A DNA stretch of 7,806 nucleotides. It comes from Brachyspira catarrhinii. Lineage in GTDB: Bacteria; Spirochaetota; Brachyspiria; Brachyspirales; Brachyspiraceae. The notes under the pieces were generated by a model, which worked only from the letters and a program-made list of their open reading frames with translations, did not search any database and had not been told where the DNA came from. The translations under genes were made by a program, and so were the position numbers. The stretch is from NCBI RefSeq assembly GCF_005518285.1, contig NZ_SJDU01000078.1, positions 1 through 7,806 on the forward strand, given 5' to 3'. Below, one piece after another: positions 6,656 through 7,806 of this stretch; the stretch's first letter is position 1; each line of letters starts with the position of its first letter.

Positions 6656-6684
6656 ATTATAACATAAACTTATTTAAATTGTAA
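6656..6684 (-). promoter_or_regulatory. extended -10 promoter of the rfaE1-lipoprotein operon
   Basis: Read on the minus strand, TG-T-TATAAT (6664-6656) is a perfect extended -10 element. At the ideal 17-bp spacing it has a weak -35, TTACAA (6684-6679). The predicted start near 6649 gives a leader of about 40 bases before the ATG at 6608. Confidence 0.6.
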
Positions 6685-6717
6685 TCGTAAATTTTTGGAA
6701 TATGATTATCGTTTCTA

Positions 6718-6745
6718 TTGACTTTTAATTTTAATTATGTAAACT
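6718..6745 (+). promoter_or_regulatory. candidate promoter of the LDH2/MDH2-family gene
   Basis: TTGACT (6718-6723, five of six) is followed after 16 bp by TAAACT (6740-6745, four of six). A closer -10 match, TATAAA at 6746-6751, is 22 bp away and too far. The AT-rich background weakens the call. It is back-to-back with the rfaE1 promoter, whose -35 lies 34 bp away. Confidence 0.4.
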
Positions 6746-6779
6746 TATAAAATATAAAATTCTAAAGGCATAAAAATAA

Positions 6780-7781
6780 ATGATAACCGTAAAATACGAA
6801 GAATTAAAAAAAGCGACTTTTAATAAATTAAAAAGTGCGGGAATTGACGACAAACAAGCGGAGATAATAACCGATATTCTTTTATATTCCGACATAAGAG
6901 GAATTCATTCGCATGGCGTTTTGAGAGTAGAACATTATATTAATAGAATGAAAAACGGAGGAATAAATTTAAATTCTAATTTCAAAATAAATGTTTTAAA
7001 ACCTTCTTTTGCCTCAATGGACGCGGACGGCGGATTTGGACATGTAGCCACAAAATACGCTATGGAATGGGCTATAAAAACGGCAAACGAACAGGGAATA
7101 GCTTTAATCGGAATAAAAAACAACAGCCATTGCGGAGCTTTGGGATATTATAATAAAATGGCGATAGACGATAAAAAAGTTTCTCTTATTATGGTTAATA
7201 CCGACCCTTGCGTTATTCCTTTCGGCGGCAAAAAATCTTTCTTCGGCACAAATCCCATAAGCTACGGTTTTCCCGCAAAAAGAGATTTTATATTGGGAGA
7301 TATGGCTACAAGCAAAGTTTCTCTTGGAAGAATATTTACGGCGAGAGACAATAACGAAACCGTGCCGTTGGATTGGGGAGTGGACGAAAATGGAAATCCT
7401 TCTTCCGACCCGAATAAAATAAAATATGTAGTTCCATTCGGCGGAGTCAAAGGCTATTTAATAATGACTATGGTTGAAGCTTTTACTGGACTTTTAATAG
7501 GAAATGTTTATTGCAATAACTTGGTTAAAATGTATGGAGATATGGATAAAAAAAGAAATCTCGCGACTTTTATTTTGGTTATCGAACCTTCGCTTTTCAA
7601 CGATATGGAAACTTTTTTGAATACGGTTCAATCGTTTATAGACGATATAAAAAAAGAGCCTACTTTTAACGAAAACGAAACTATATCGATTCCAGGCGAA
7701 AGAAAGGAAGCCTGCGCCGAAAATTACGTGAAAAACGGAGTTCCATTATCGGAAAATGTTTATAAATATATTTTTGAATAA
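6780..7781 (+). CDS. LDH2/MDH2-family NAD(P)-dependent oxidoreductase, ureidoglycolate dehydrogenase-like
   Basis: This cytoplasmic dehydrogenase of the Ldh_2 family probably oxidises a 2-hydroxy acid, or reduces the 2-oxo acid, with NAD(P). Its 333 residues span the whole family. YSDIRGIHSHGVLRVEHY (36-53) is the hallmark N-terminal motif, with His43/His45 and Arg40/Arg49. NNSHCGALGYY (114-124) carries the expected catalytic His117. PFGGKKSFFGTNP (147-159) and GDMATSKVSLGRI (173-185) match the dinucleotide-binding region, and GGVKGYLI (221-228) is the conserved C-terminal Gly-Lys-Gly segment. As I recall it, E. coli AllD is strikingly similar at the HSHG motif, the PFGG motif and the C-terminal IPGE region. 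Malate, lactate, diketogulonate and sulfolactate dehydrogenases share this fold, and no allantoin genes are nearby, so the substrate is open. A weak AAGG lies 11 bases before the ATG. Confidence 0.9.
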   Translation: MITVKYEELKKATFNKLKSAGIDDKQAEIITDILLYSDIRGIHSHGVLRVEHYINRMKNGGINLNSNFKINVLKPSFASMDADGGFGHVATKYAMEWAIKTANEQGIALIGIKNNSHCGALGYYNKMAIDDKKVSLIMVNTDPCVIPFGGKKSFFGTNPISYGFPAKRDFILGDMATSKVSLGRIFTARDNNETVPLDWGVDENGNPSSDPNKIKYVVPFGGVKGYLIMTMVEAFTGLLIGNVYCNNLVKMYGDMDKKRNLATFILVIEPSLFNDMETFLNTVQSFIDDIKKEPTFNENETISIPGERKEACAENYVKNGVPLSENVYKYIFE

Positions 7782-7788
7782 TTTTATA

Positions 7789-7806
7789 ACTTCATTTTAT
7801 TGAAGT
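7789..7806 (+). terminator. hairpin at window edge, probable start of a terminator
   Basis: A perfect 6-bp inverted repeat, ACTTCA/TGAAGT with loop TTTTAT, begins seven bases after the stop codon of the dehydrogenase gene. It runs to the last base of the window. Any T-tract that would prove a terminator lies outside, and the stem may continue. The position after a stop codon favours termination. Confidence 0.45.

Overview
The window looks like the chromosome of an anaerobic spirochaete, most probably Brachyspira. The reasons are the very AT-rich sequence, AGA- and TTA-heavy codons, tRNA genes without an encoded CCA, an acidic TPR-type protein, two lipoproteins with loose lipoboxes, and a stand-alone heptose-7-phosphate kinase. 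The genus call is an inference from style and gene content; I see no phage, transposon, CRISPR or rRNA sequence.

Layout. Positions 1-283 hold three tRNA genes on the + strand: Arg(TCT), cut at its 5' end by the window edge, then His(GTG) and Arg(TCG). They are followed by a + strand gene for a two-helix membrane protein with a cytoplasmic repeat domain (393-1643). It faces, across only 14 bp, a minus-strand gene for a membrane-anchored M15-family peptidoglycan peptidase (1658-2752). A tRNA-Val(TAC) gene lies just upstream of the peptidase on the same strand, with a very good promoter and no visible terminator between them, so the two may share a transcript. A 337-bp spacer (2883-3219) holds that promoter and a divergent promoter for a + strand lipoprotein of unknown function with a Pro-Glu linker (3220-4290), which ends in a clear intrinsic terminator.

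The right half holds a minus-strand two-gene operon: an rfaE1/hldE-type heptose kinase (6608-5571) whose stop codon overlaps the start of a second lipoprotein gene (5574-4411). A divergent spacer (6609-6779) separates it from a + strand NAD(P)-dependent LDH2/MDH2 oxidoreductase that resembles ureidoglycolate dehydrogenase (6780-7781). A hairpin follows this last gene at the window edge.

Functional theme. Several products belong to the cell envelope: a wall peptidase, two lipoproteins, a heptose kinase for lipo-oligosaccharide sugar supply, and a membrane TPR-like protein. They sit in separate transcription units, so only the kinase-lipoprotein pair has direct evidence of joint expression. I found no convincing new multi-gene system. 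The least explained items are the lipoprotein at 3220-4290, the kinase-coupled lipoprotein, and the tRNA-Val/peptidase arrangement.
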